This document shows positions 25,006 to 31,655 of a stretch of DNA of 54,515 bases, piece after piece (positions within the stretch are counted from its first letter, which is position 1; every line of letters starts with the position of its first letter). The notes beneath the pieces were generated by a model. It was given only the letters and a program-made list of their open reading frames with translations. It had not been told where the DNA came from and made no database searches. The stretch is from a virus. The translations under genes were made by a program, and so were the position numbers. The DNA lies in IMG/VR virus record IMGVR_UViG_3300003691_000001, positions 64,001 to 118,515 of that record; one strand, 5' to 3'.

Positions 25006-25101
25006 TGGAGATGGGTTAGGGATTCGAACCCTAGGAGCTATGTTGCCATAGCTCGACGGTTTTCAAAACCGCTGCAATAAACCAGACTCTGCCAACCCAC
25101 C
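25006..25101 (-). tRNA. tRNA-Ser (TGA)
   Basis: Type II tRNA with a long variable arm (GAGCTATG..CATAGCTC) and CCA; anticodon loop TTTGAAA on stem GCGGT/ACCGT. Confidence 0.95.
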
Positions 25102-25107
25102 ATTGTA

Positions 25108-25200
25108 TGGCGGAAGAGGAAGGATTTGAACCTTCGGGCCATCCTGTAGACGACCGGTACCTTAGCAGGGCACTGCATTAAACCACTCTGCCACTCTTCC
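25108..25200 (-). tRNA. tRNA-Ser (GCT)
   Basis: Type II tRNA with long variable arm, G73 and CCA; anticodon loop CTGCTAA. Confidence 0.94.
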
Positions 25201-25224
25201 AAATACACTTCTTTAGTGTTTGTT

Positions 25225-25302
25225 TGGTAGGGGTGGCTGGATTCGAACCAAGCGACCAATCGGTTAAAAGCCGACTGCTCTAAACCGCTGAGCTACACCC
25301 CC
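25225..25302 (-). tRNA. tRNA-Lys (TTT)
   Basis: Anticodon stem GTCGG/CCGAT with loop CTTTTAA; acceptor closes with a G-T pair at 1-72 and CCA is encoded. First tRNA downstream of the promoter at 25359-25387. Confidence 0.92.
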
Positions 25303-25358
25303 GTTATACTGTTACTCCGTTTATCGGAGGATATCGAATCTTTCATTATCTTATTCCT

Positions 25359-25387
25359 ATTATGTACACCGTACAGCACGATGTCAA
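25359..25387 (-). promoter_or_regulatory. Sigma70 promoter inside the tRNA array
   Basis: TTGACA (25382-25387), 17-bp spacer, CATAAT (25359-25364), reading leftward into tRNA-Lys and the tRNAs to 24518. Confidence 0.85.
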
Positions 25388-25390
25388 CTA

Positions 25391-25564
25391 TTAAATTGTG
25401 TATTGAAACTCTTCATTCACATACTGATGAATGGCCTGTTCCTTTGTAAGGTTGTACCTTTCTTTGCAGCGCTCTTTAAAATCTACAAGTCTTATCTGCT
25501 TCTCTTCTGGAGTTAAATCATCCCAGGCTTCATTAGCTGCTTTTAACAGTTCTGCCGTTGTCAT
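25391..25564 (-). CDS. 57-residue protein encoded inside the tRNA array
   Basis: Start ATG 25562-25564 with AGAGGAG upstream. The longer open frame would run through two tRNA genes and is rejected. Product MTTAELLKAANEAWDDLTPE continues as a charged helical protein ending in NEEFQYTI. Its stop lies just upstream of the -35 box of the next promoter. Function unknown. Confidence 0.8.
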   Translation of the reverse strand: MTTAELLKAANEAWDDLTPEEKQIRLVDFKERCKERYNLTKEQAIHQYVNEEFQYTI

Positions 25565-25578
25565 TTTAACTCCTCTTA

Positions 25579-25653
25579 TGGTGGTCCAGGGTAGAGTTGA
25601 ACTACCGACCCTCCAATTATGAGTTGGGCGCTCTACCATTGAGCTACTGGACC
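25579..25653 (-). tRNA. tRNA-Met or tRNA-Ile2 (CAT)
   Basis: Cloverleaf with CCA; anticodon loop CTCATAA. Elongator Met and lysidine-modified Ile2 cannot be separated by eye. Confidence 0.88.
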
Positions 25654-25659
25654 TTTGTA

Positions 25660-25735
25660 TGGTGTGACGACTTGGAGTCGAACCAAGGCAAGCCAGATTC
25701 ACAGTCTGGGTCTCTACCAACCGAGATCCCGCCAC
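25660..25735 (-). tRNA. tRNA-His (GTG)
   Basis: Cloverleaf with CCA; anticodon stem CCAGA/TCTGG, loop CTGTGAA. Discriminator is A rather than the usual C. Confidence 0.92.
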
Positions 25736-25742
25736 TTTATTA

Positions 25743-25819
25743 TGGAGCACCAGAAGGGATTTGAACCCCTGCTCTACAAATTATGAGCTTGCTGCATTAG
25801 ACCGCTATGCTACTCGTGC
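25743..25819 (-). tRNA. tRNA with CAT anticodon (Met or Ile2)
   Basis: Second CAT tRNA, loop CTCATAA, CCA encoded; the acceptor has one G-G mismatch and the anticodon stem contains G-T pairs. Confidence 0.82.
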
Positions 25820-25825
25820 TTTATC

Positions 25826-25901
25826 TGGAGCCTACGACAGGAATCGAACCCGTGGCATCTTCCTTACAAGGGAAGCGCTCTACCAGCTGAGCTACATAGG
25901 C
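25826..25901 (-). tRNA. tRNA-Thr (TGT)
   Basis: Cloverleaf with CCA; anticodon stem CTTCC/GGAAG, loop CTTGTAA. Confidence 0.95.
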
Positions 25902-26135
25902 TGAATCGTTGGTAGCTGCTACCTACCGTATACATACTCGCGCTTATTGCAGGCCTGTACAGGCGCTTCGTAGGTCCTATTACATGTTTAGAGACAGGCT
26001 GAACTCAGTACCGGTCTATTACATCGGAAGGACTGCTTGTCATCTAACTTATCGCTAGGACATTCCCTTCATCTCGCCTACACCTTTTGAGTGTTACGTA
26101 CGCAGCATCGCAGATTTTCTGCTGTCGATATAATT
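25902..26135. other. Gap in the tRNA array
   Basis: 234 bases with no supported tRNA or protein gene. Possibly remnants of lost tRNAs; no clear promoter was seen. Confidence 0.5.
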
Positions 26136-26211
26136 TGGCTAGGGAGGTACGACTTGAACGTACAATCGTCACAGTCAAAGTGTGATGCTTCACCAATTAA
26201 GCTACTCCCTA
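26136..26211 (-). tRNA. tRNA-Gln (TTG)
   Basis: Begins with T1 and ends G73-CCA as usual for Gln; acceptor TAGGGAG/CTCCCTA; anticodon stem TCACA/TGTGA, loop CTTTGAC. Confidence 0.93.
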
Positions 26212-26220
26212 TGAATTCTT

Positions 26221-26311
26221 TACCTTGTACAGGACCCGAACCTACAGCACCCCTTCTTGCAAGTGGACCCTCATAGAGGGCTGTGTTTCCGAAATATTGC
26301 ACCAACAAGGT
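26221..26311 (-). tRNA. Degenerate type II (Leu-like) tRNA element
   Basis: Acceptor ACCTTGT/ACAAGGT and T-arm GTAGG-TTCGGGT-CCTGT are intact and the D-arm resembles tRNA-Leu, with a long variable region. The anticodon arm is a CCCTC-TAT-GAGGG hairpin without a normal 7-base loop, and no CCA is encoded. Likely a pseudogene or a tRNA-like RNA. Confidence 0.5.
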
Positions 26312-26318
26312 GATTTAG

Positions 26319-26392
26319 TAGCGGGTCCCAGACTCGAACTGGGGATCTCCGGCTTATGAGGCCGACGAGATGACCAACTTCTCCAACCCGCT
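26319..26392 (-). tRNA. Initiator-like tRNA-Met (CAT)
   Basis: The D-arm and anticodon arm (GGAGAAG..TCATCTCG, then TCGGC-CTCATAA-GCCGG) strongly resemble bacterial tRNA-fMet, but position 1-72 is a normal A-T pair and the three G-C pairs of the initiator stem are altered. The end is ACTA, so CCA must be added or repaired. Confidence 0.85.
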
Positions 26393-26403
26393 ATTGTAGC
26401 TAT

Positions 26404-26431
26404 AGCATACGCCAATCTTTACGCATGTCAA
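26404..26431 (-). promoter_or_regulatory. Sigma70-like promoter for the lower tRNA array
   Basis: TTGACA (26426-26431), 16-bp spacer, TATGCT (26404-26409), reading leftward into the initiator-like tRNA and tRNA-Gln. Confidence 0.72.
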
Positions 26432-26440
26432 TACTTAATA

Positions 26441-26513
26441 TGGACAACCTGGCAGGATTTGAACCTACGTCCAAGGGAAACCCCTATGATTAGCTTTCCA
26501 ACGCATCAGGTTG
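26441..26513 (-). tRNA. Degenerate tRNA-like element with intact acceptor, T-arm and CCA
   Basis: Acceptor CAACCTG/CAGGTTG with T73-CCA and T-arm GTAGG-TTCAAAT-CCTGC are perfect. The anticodon region folds only as AGGG-GTTT-CCCT and U8 is missing. The decoding function is probably lost. Confidence 0.5.
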
Positions 26514-26519
26514 TTTATA

Positions 26520-26598
26520 TGGTCTCCGTAGATGGACTCGAACCACCGACCCCTCCGTCCCAAGCGGAGTGCTCTAAACCAGACTGAGCTACACAGAG
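26520..26598 (-). tRNA. tRNA-Pro (TGG)
   Basis: Cloverleaf with CCA; anticodon stem CTCCG/CGGAG, loop CTTGGGA. Confidence 0.95.
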
Positions 26599-26613
26599 TT
26601 ATTACTAATAAAA

Positions 26614-26691
26614 TGGCTGGCAATTTAGGATTCGAACCTAACTCATTCTCGGTTAACAGCCGAGTGCATTCACCTAGAATGCTAATCGCCA
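26614..26691 (-). tRNA. tRNA-Asn (GTT)
   Basis: Cloverleaf with G73-CCA; anticodon stem CTCGG/CCGAG, loop CTGTTAA. Its 5' end overlaps the last codons of the upstream small gene by 10 bases. Confidence 0.94.
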
Positions 26692-26879
26692 AACTGTACT
26701 CTTATGGAATCCCTAATGTAATGGTAAGGGGTGAGTGTAACCTTTTGCATACCAGGGTTGACTATTCCCTGTGGAGTTGTATCGCCGTGACAGTGGAGGT
26801 TTCGAACCACTTTTCTGCCTATAGCTTCGTGCCAGCTCTTACCTGGCCCCATGTAGTCGTATGCAAATTCTTTATCCAT
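26682..26879 (-). CDS. Small unknown protein ending in tRNA-Asn
   Basis: 65 residues. ATG at 26877-26879 overlaps the upstream stop (ATGGATAA), implying coupled translation. Sequence starts MDKEFAYDYMGPGKSWHEAI; no family recognised. It overlaps tRNA-Asn at its end, unusual but possible if tRNA processing cuts the mRNA. An internal GTGGTTCGAAACC looks like a T-arm but no tRNA can be folded around it. Confidence 0.55.
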   Translation of the reverse strand: MDKEFAYDYMGPGKSWHEAIGRKVVRNLHCHGDTTPQGIVNPGMQKVTLTPYHYIRDSIRVQFGD

Positions 26880-27048
26880 ACCGTTTAATGGTATGTGGAC
26901 CTTCTGCAGCGTGCAACTGGTAATGCTTAGCCTTCAAGTCTTCAATAGCTTCATCTTCAGTCCTGCCAAGCCCTATCTCAGGTGTTCCTGTTAAGTCACA
27001 AAAGTCTGCACAATATATCTCCCCTCTTCGAGAGATAAAGATGTTCAT
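26872..27048 (-). CDS. 58-residue unknown protein
   Basis: ATG at 27046-27048; product starts MNIFISRRGEIYCADFCDLT and continues with a charged helix (RTEDEAIEDLKAKHYQLH). Overlaps the next gene's start. Two Cys residues close together (C13, C17) might bind metal. Function unknown. Confidence 0.65.
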   Translation of the reverse strand: MNIFISRRGEIYCADFCDLTGTPEIGLGRTEDEAIEDLKAKHYQLHAAEGPHTIKRYG

Positions 27049-27103
27049 TTTTTAACCTTTTTCTTCTTCTTTCGCTTCTTATCTGTAGAAGGGTATTGGG
27101 TCA

Positions 27104-27718
27104 TCAGTCTTCTCCTTCTGCGGCTTCAAAGATTATCTCTAAATCTTCTAAGGATATCATACCCTCTTCAGATCCTTTAGCAGCCTTTTTAGCCTTAGCT
27201 TCCGCCTTTTTAAGTTTGGCTTCGTATTTAAGACGATCAGTCTTAGCCTTCTTACGATCGACAGTGAAAGTCTTTATAGGCCCTCCACTGTATACATCTC
27301 CTGAAATGGCCATCTTCACGGCCAATCTTACATCTAGTGGTACTTTCAGTGCCTTCATGGTATTAAGCGAGGTTAGGGCTAAGTCACCTCCGGTACCTAT
27401 TGCATAAGGCTTAGGTAATGGCAGGTAGTGCACATCGGCACCGCTAAAGGCAAATGCTTCTCCAGACTCTTTATCTATACCTATAAGTTGATAGCACGAC
27501 TCTTCAGTGTAGTTTGCAAAGTTAGGCTTATCTTCAGGAACTCGTCCTCCTGTAAGCCAGCTTATCACAGCGTTAGCTTGTGATGCGCAACCTGCAATAC
27601 CTACAAAGCAGTCTCCTAAATCGTAAATCTTCTTCACACCGTAGTGAGGTGTACAACCACCTACCGTCATTTGTGAATCGGATGCAATAGTATCCCCAGC
27701 TATAACTATCGTAGTCAT
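27104..27718 (-). CDS. Proteasome/HslV-like Ntn-hydrolase
   Basis: 204 residues. It begins MTTIVIAGDTIASDSQMTVG, so removal of Met would expose Thr as N-terminal nucleophile, as in HslV and proteasome beta subunits. The Asp in ASDSQ and the Lys pair in YGVKKIYDLG sit where the family has its Asp17 and Lys33; further beta-subunit features are FVGIAGCASQANAVISWL and PYAIGTGGDLALTSL. The C-terminal 60 residues are an added Lys/Ala-rich, then acidic tail. The start overlaps the phoH stop (ATGA). No ATPase partner (HslU, Mpa) is visible. It could process virion or host proteins. Confidence 0.82.
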   Translation of the reverse strand: MTTIVIAGDTIASDSQMTVGGCTPHYGVKKIYDLGDCFVGIAGCASQANAVISWLTGGRVPEDKPNFANYTEESCYQLIGIDKESGEAFAFSGADVHYLPLPKPYAIGTGGDLALTSLNTMKALKVPLDVRLAVKMAISGDVYSGGPIKTFTVDRKKAKTDRLKYEAKLKKAEAKAKKAAKGSEEGMISLEDLEIIFEAAEGED

Positions 27719-28407
27719 ACGTCTTCCTCATAAGCTTTTATGATAGCTTTAACGATTCCGCTACGTACAACATCAGATGATGTGAACTCTATTAGTTCTA
27801 TTCCATCAATGTTCTTTAAGCGTTTAGAGGCATCTATGAGTCCAGAACTACCTCCTCCAAACCGTTGACGTGTGTCACCGTTTAGGATCATTTTACTATA
27901 CTTGCCGATACGTGTAAGTATAATGTAGAATTCCATAGGGCTCAGATGTTCAATCTCATCGGCTATGATGATTGAATTATCGTACGTTGAACCCTGTATC
28001 GTACTAATATCCACAAATTCAATGTTACCATTTCTCTCTTGAGATGCAAGCCACCCTTTAGTATAGTGACTTGATATCATCGACCTTATGTGTTTTACAT
28101 AAGGGCTTAATTTCTCTTCTTCAGTTCCTGGAAGAAATCCTAGTCCTTTACCAAGCTGGTTTGTAGGTATTGTTACAACAACCTTCCTGAAGTCCCCTCG
28201 CTGCATAAGCTCACAGGCCCTTAATGTGGCCATGTAGGACTTTCCTACTCCAGCGCATCCTTTAGCTATGATGACTGTACCGCTGTTTATAGCGTCTAAA
28301 TATTCAGCTCCTACTTGTGTAAGGGCTTGTACCGGTTCAGGTGTTTGACTCACAAACTTGTCCTTAACTACCTTGGCTAGTTTATCTTTCTTTTTCAGTT
28401 GAGACAT
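27715..28407 (-). CDS. phoH: PhoH-like ATPase
   Basis: 230 residues with Walker A GCAGVGKS (50-57), TIPTNQLGKGLGFLPG (79-94), Walker B IIIADE (146-151) and LNGDTRQ (175-181), the standard PhoH set. PhoH-type proteins are RNA-linked ATPases common in marine phages; the role in infection is unclear. It is first in a two-gene operon with the peptidase, behind the promoter at 28468-28496. Confidence 0.93.
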   Translation of the reverse strand: MSQLKKKDKLAKVVKDKFVSQTPEPVQALTQVGAEYLDAINSGTVIIAKGCAGVGKSYMATLRACELMQRGDFRKVVVTIPTNQLGKGLGFLPGTEEEKLSPYVKHIRSMISSHYTKGWLASQERNGNIEFVDISTIQGSTYDNSIIIADEIEHLSPMEFYIILTRIGKYSKMILNGDTRQRFGGGSSGLIDASKRLKNIDGIELIEFTSSDVVRSGIVKAIIKAYEEDV

Positions 28408-28467
28408 TGTTAGCTCCTAAAGGAGAGAATGCGGGGAATAAGATATTTACCCCCACTCCGTATATAT

Positions 28468-28496
28468 ATACTATAGTATGATCCGTGATCTGTCAA
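28468..28496 (-). promoter_or_regulatory. Sigma70 promoter for phoH and the HslV-like gene
   Basis: TTGACA (28491-28496), 17-bp spacer, TAGTAT (28468-28473); an alternative -10 is TATAGT. The leader carries an imperfect GGGGGTAA/TTATTCCCC stem before the AGGAG ribosome site. Confidence 0.8.
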
Positions 28497-28525
28497 CACT
28501 TTATTTACTGACTCCTGTGTAGCCC

Positions 28526-28807
28526 TTACAGTGCGGGGTCTTGTGTAGATATTGAACCTTCTTGCACTATATGCTTAACAATCTCCTCTAATGATGTCAG
28601 CCCCCCTGGAGGCTCATCCATCACAACGTCTGATGCCTCGTTCCTATACCCAATAGGATTAGGGCTATTAAAAGCATACTGTATACCTGTATCCCAGTGC
28701 GGGTCCCTACAGTGCTTACAGAGTTCTTCAAAATCTTCTGTATGTTTGTTCTTAACAGTTAACTCCGTTGGTGTTAATACCTCATTACATCCCATACATC
28801 TGCTCAT
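28526..28807 (-). CDS. Zinc-ribbon protein
   Basis: 93 residues with CMGC near the start and CKHC at about 30-33, a four-cysteine metal site. The remainder is acidic. Its start overlaps the previous stop (ATGA). Function unknown; could bind nucleic acid or protein. Confidence 0.7.
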   Translation of the reverse strand: MSRCMGCNEVLTPTELTVKNKHTEDFEELCKHCRDPHWDTGIQYAFNSPNPIGYRNEASDVVMDEPPGGLTSLEEIVKHIVQEGSISTQDPAL

Positions 28808-29133
28808 TCAAAGGGGTCTCCAATATGTTTAAGTTTATAATTCTCTAACAGCACCATTATCTCTGTAGGTATACTATATCGGTCTACAATACTACACCGA
28901 TCTGTATACTTCAAGGTGTATTCAGATGTAAGCTTCATTTTAGGCCTAACAGGCCATTCACATGCTTGATATCCATCCTCCACAGTAGATATACACCGTA
29001 TAGACTTCTCGTTTAACTTCGTTACAAGAGCGTACTTAAGAGCTGCACACCTTCCAAGGTTATAGGCCTGTATTACAAGGTCCCCCACCTCTATCGCCAT
29101 ACCTCTAAGGTCTCTATGTATAACCTCTATCAT
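28804..29133 (-). CDS. Unknown protein
   Basis: 109 residues, beta-rich N-terminal half (MAIEVGDLVIQAYNLGRCAA, then YALVTKLNEKSIRCIS) that looks like a small SH3-like barrel, then a helical end. Fourth gene of the operon from promoter 29944-29972. Confidence 0.65.
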   Translation of the reverse strand: MIEVIHRDLRGMAIEVGDLVIQAYNLGRCAALKYALVTKLNEKSIRCISTVEDGYQACEWPVRPKMKLTSEYTLKYTDRCSIVDRYSIPTEIMVLLENYKLKHIGDPFE

Positions 29134-29326
29134 ATACCATATCTCTTAAGTATGTAAAATTATTCAACCCTATAAACTCCCACTCTTCAATCTCTGCAGG
29201 GCTCAAAGGTATGTGGGTTCCATTATCCATTATAATAATATCCTTAAGCTCCATTGAGTTTATCTGACTAAGCTCAGATACTACACTACTTATCCAACCC
29301 AAGTCAACAGTCTTTTTAGTAGTCAA
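29114..29326 (-). CDS. Small unknown protein
   Basis: 70 residues (MTTKKTVDLGWISSVVSELS...). Starts within ATGA of the upstream stop and overlaps the next gene by 20 bases. No family recognised. Confidence 0.62.
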   Translation of the reverse strand: MTTKKTVDLGWISSVVSELSQINSMELKDIIIMDNGTHIPLSPAEIEEWEFIGLNNFTYLRDMVYDRGYT

Positions 29327-29511
29327 TTCCTCTCCTCCCAGTAATCTTCAATTGAATCAGTATACACTACAGCTTCATTAATGACAAACGAGTTATCATG
29401 AATAGTTACCATCTCTCCATTACACACTGGACACTTAGGTCCAGGAAGTATCTGCTCTACTGAGAACTCCTCTTCACAAAGATCACACTTTGCCACTCTA
29501 TCATCTATCAT
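29323..29511 (-). CDS. Small zinc-ribbon protein
   Basis: 62 residues with CDLC (9-12) and CPVC (27-30), a typical rubredoxin-like zinc knuckle pair, then an acidic tail. ATGA overlap on both sides shows coupling. Function unknown. Confidence 0.72.
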   Translation of the reverse strand: MIDDRVAKCDLCEEEFSVEQILPGPKCPVCNGEMVTIHDNSFVINEAVVYTDSIEDYWEERN

Positions 29512-29681
29512 TCCTTAATCCCCGCTCTGTCATAGTTCTTACCTATCTCACTAAGGTATTTCTCCTTCCAATAAGTTATTTCAAGATCCCTGTAATCCCA
29601 AGCTTCCTCTGCAGAAGACATAATACCTTCTGGACCAAATATCTCGGACTGGTTCCACCATGTCTTGAAATCACTGATCAT
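29508..29681 (-). CDS. 57-residue unknown protein
   Basis: ATG at 29679-29681 with GGAGGAGGTACC just upstream; ends in ATGA with the zinc-ribbon gene. Product starts MISDFKTWWNQSEIFGPEGI, with aromatic and acidic residues. No family recognised. Confidence 0.75.
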   Translation of the reverse strand: MISDFKTWWNQSEIFGPEGIMSSAEEAWDYRDLEITYWKEKYLSEIGKNYDRAGIKE

Positions 29682-29853
29682 CGGTACCTCCTCCTAGTTC
29701 CATAAGGATTGCACGTATCTCTGTGAATACCTCCTCAGGGAGACTTACCTCTTCCCCTCGGTAACCCATCACCTTTGAAAGAACATCCTTCAGGGTTTGA
29801 TTATCACCCTGTAGGGCCTTAATCTGTGCCAACTGTGCCATATGCTGTTTCAC
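29671..29853 (-). CDS. 60-residue unknown protein
   Basis: First gene after the strong promoter at 29944. AAGGAGGTAAT precedes ATG, a near-consensus ribosome site. N-terminal half helical (AQLAQIKALQGDNQTLKDVL), likely coiled coil; the rest acidic. Function unknown. Confidence 0.72.
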   Translation of the reverse strand: MKQHMAQLAQIKALQGDNQTLKDVLSKVMGYRGEEVSLPEEVFTEIRAILMELGGGTDDQ

Positions 29854-29899
29854 ATTACCTCCTTACCAAATTAATGGTGTATTTAATATAATAATAAGT

Positions 29900-30060
29900 G
29901 TTGACATTTTCCGATTACTATGTTACCCTCTACTAACTAATAGATTATATAGTACTTTAACCTTAGTGTCAATGATTTATTTAATCTTTCTTTTGTAATA
30001 TACATCGCTTCACTCTTACGAGCGAAGCGAGTAAGGGTGTAGGGATGTATATTATTTTCT
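29900..30060 (+). ncRNA. Candidate RNA element, copy A: TTGACA...CTATGTTACCCT plus long stem-loop and T-run
   Basis: Rightward, opposite to all genes. TTGACA at about 29900-29905 is followed by CTATGTTACCCT, and at 29997-30053 a long imperfect stem (AATATACAT..ATGTATATT outside; CTTAC GAGCGAAGCGA GTAAG at the tip) is followed by ATTTTCTTTGTCTTTT. The tip holds GCGAAGC, a very stable mini-hairpin. The same layout recurs at 53.28-53.41 kb on the other strand. Transcription is inferred. Confidence 0.5.
29944..29972 (-). promoter_or_regulatory. Perfect-consensus sigma70 promoter
   Basis: TTGACA (29967-29972), exactly 17 bp, TATAAT (29944-29949), reading leftward to the small-gene operon starting at 29853. 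It lies inside RNA element copy A on the other strand, so the two could interfere. Confidence 0.93.
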
Positions 30061-30127
30061 TTGTCTTTTATGATGGGTATGCTACGTAGTAGGATACACA
30101 GAGTAAAAGATTGTATACTGTACTATG

Positions 30128-30144
30128 TAGTGCCGGAAGGCACT
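30128..30144. repeat. Stem-loop AGTGCC-GGAA-GGCACT
   Basis: Perfect 6-bp stem with a GGAA loop just after the end of the NAMPT gene. No U-tract on the minus strand; possibly an RNA 3'-end hairpin. Confidence 0.5.
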
Positions 30145-30166
30145 GTATATGTATACATGTAATCCT

Positions 30167-31633
30167 TTACAAGCAAAGACTCTCAGGTGTACATTTCCCA
30201 GCTACAGACTGTACCTCACTGAAGCTTAACAGCTTTTCACCATTCAAACCTTCATAGTACAAATCTACTAACATATTTATTCTTCCACCGAGATCTTCTT
30301 CGTTAACACACTCTAGCTGTCCATCCTTACCCTCTACAACAGCTAAACGACCTCTCTTCGATACCTTACCAGGGGTAAGCTTACCAACCCCCTCCCAGGC
30401 ATCTGAGCCCTTACGTTTCACAGCTGATAGCTTAAAAGCGAATCCGAGTGTATCTCGATTACATCCGTTCAACAGTGCACCTCCCGATCCAAAACATGTA
30501 TTGTCTAAAGCCCATCCACTTGCTACGACATTCTTGATTAGAATAGGCAATGTGCCTCCGTCTGTCAATATGGACATCCCATCACCTTGGATAGTGGTAA
30601 TGTGAGGAGGTAACTTCTTAAAACCTCGAGTGTTCACAGTGATCTCATTAGGAATGCACTCTTCAATCCAATTCATTACATCGATCACCTTAGAGGTGGC
30701 ATCACCGGAATCAGGTCGTAGTACAATAGTCTTACCTTGCTTCTTGATGATTTCAATCAAGTCTGCACACCCCTTGAAGAAGACTTCCTTTACAAAGTTC
30801 TCATCATCATAAGAGTCGATAACCATTGCCAATCCCCATCCAGGGATAGTACCTTCTGCAAGTGTACCATCAATGTTACCATTGATAAACTTTTCAAGTA
30901 AGCCTCGTACAAACGGTAACTCCTTATCAGCATCCACCAAGGTCATCACAGAGTGGGCAGTTGCACAGATTGTAGCCCCATACACCTTGGTCGTTTCATA
31001 GTCAATCTGTACCTGTCTAACAGCCTTTGTATTATCCGTACCCATGAAGTGTACAAGGTGTCCTTGACCGAGTATGCCAGCAACCTCAAGTGACTGACAA
31101 GCTCTCATTCCAAAATCATTCAGCATGAAGGGGAGCTTATCATCGTTATCGCACGAAGCCATCATCCCATACATGATAGCATGCTTAGCTGCCCAGCTTT
31201 GAGTTGATACAGAACATGGTGCCCATGCATTCAAGAAATAATCTTCAAAAAGACCAACTAACCATGAATACTTAGGGTCGGTGTTAGTGATTTGCAGCAT
31301 AGGAATCCCTGTACGCATCACTGTACCCTCTTCAATGACTTGGATATGCAATGGTAGGGTACCATCTGGATAGTCCACCAGCAGCTCCCTGAAGCCTTGT
31401 ACGTGTGCAGGCATTCCGTAGGACTTAAAGAAGGTTTCATCCTCTGGTGTCATTTCAAAGTCAACACTCCCCTCTAATTCCTGAATTAGCTTTTGGAATC
31501 CAAAGACTGCAGCTACTGCATCTTTTACTCGAGCTTCCATATAGCATGTTGCATATTCAATATCTTCATAGCCCATTAAATAGTGACTACCGATGTAACC
31601 ATCCCAACTGTATAAATTAATACCTTTACCCAT
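30167..31633 (-). CDS. nadV: Nicotinamide phosphoribosyltransferase (NAMPT/NadV)
   Basis: 488 residues from the ATG at 31631-31633, chosen because AGGAGA precedes it and the longer open frame (29 more residues) would overlap the upstream gene. Family marks: YSWDGYIGSHYLMGYEDIEY near the start, NDFGMRACQSLEVAG, HFMGTDNTKA, ATAHSVMT, VLRPDSGDATSKV, IQGDGM and CFGSGGALLNGCNRDTLGFAFK, the phosphoribosyl-binding core. It converts nicotinamide and PRPP to NMN. The product is the substrate of the NMN adenylyltransferase three genes upstream in the same operon. Confidence 0.95.
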   Translation of the reverse strand: MGKGINLYSWDGYIGSHYLMGYEDIEYATCYMEARVKDAVAAVFGFQKLIQELEGSVDFEMTPEDETFFKSYGMPAHVQGFRELLVDYPDGTLPLHIQVIEEGTVMRTGIPMLQITNTDPKYSWLVGLFEDYFLNAWAPCSVSTQSWAAKHAIMYGMMASCDNDDKLPFMLNDFGMRACQSLEVAGILGQGHLVHFMGTDNTKAVRQVQIDYETTKVYGATICATAHSVMTLVDADKELPFVRGLLEKFINGNIDGTLAEGTIPGWGLAMVIDSYDDENFVKEVFFKGCADLIEIIKKQGKTIVLRPDSGDATSKVIDVMNWIEECIPNEITVNTRGFKKLPPHITTIQGDGMSILTDGGTLPILIKNVVASGWALDNTCFGSGGALLNGCNRDTLGFAFKLSAVKRKGSDAWEGVGKLTPGKVSKRGRLAVVEGKDGQLECVNEEDLGGRINMLVDLYYEGLNGEKLLSFSEVQSVAGKCTPESLCL

Positions 31634-31655
31634 CCCTATTCTCCTATTAAATAAT

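Noticed and set aside
25391-25750. 119-residue frame through two tRNA genes
   Set aside because: The first 62 codons lie within tRNA-His and a CAT tRNA; the real start is the ATG at 25564.
24649-26308. Several short open frames across the tRNA array
   Set aside because: They run through tRNA genes on the same strand or their complements and have no ribosome sites.
26700-26870. Possible tRNA around GTGGTTCGAAACC
   Set aside because: The T-arm-like sequence is present but no acceptor or anticodon stem can be formed; the stretch is better explained as coding sequence (K-V-V-R-N-L).
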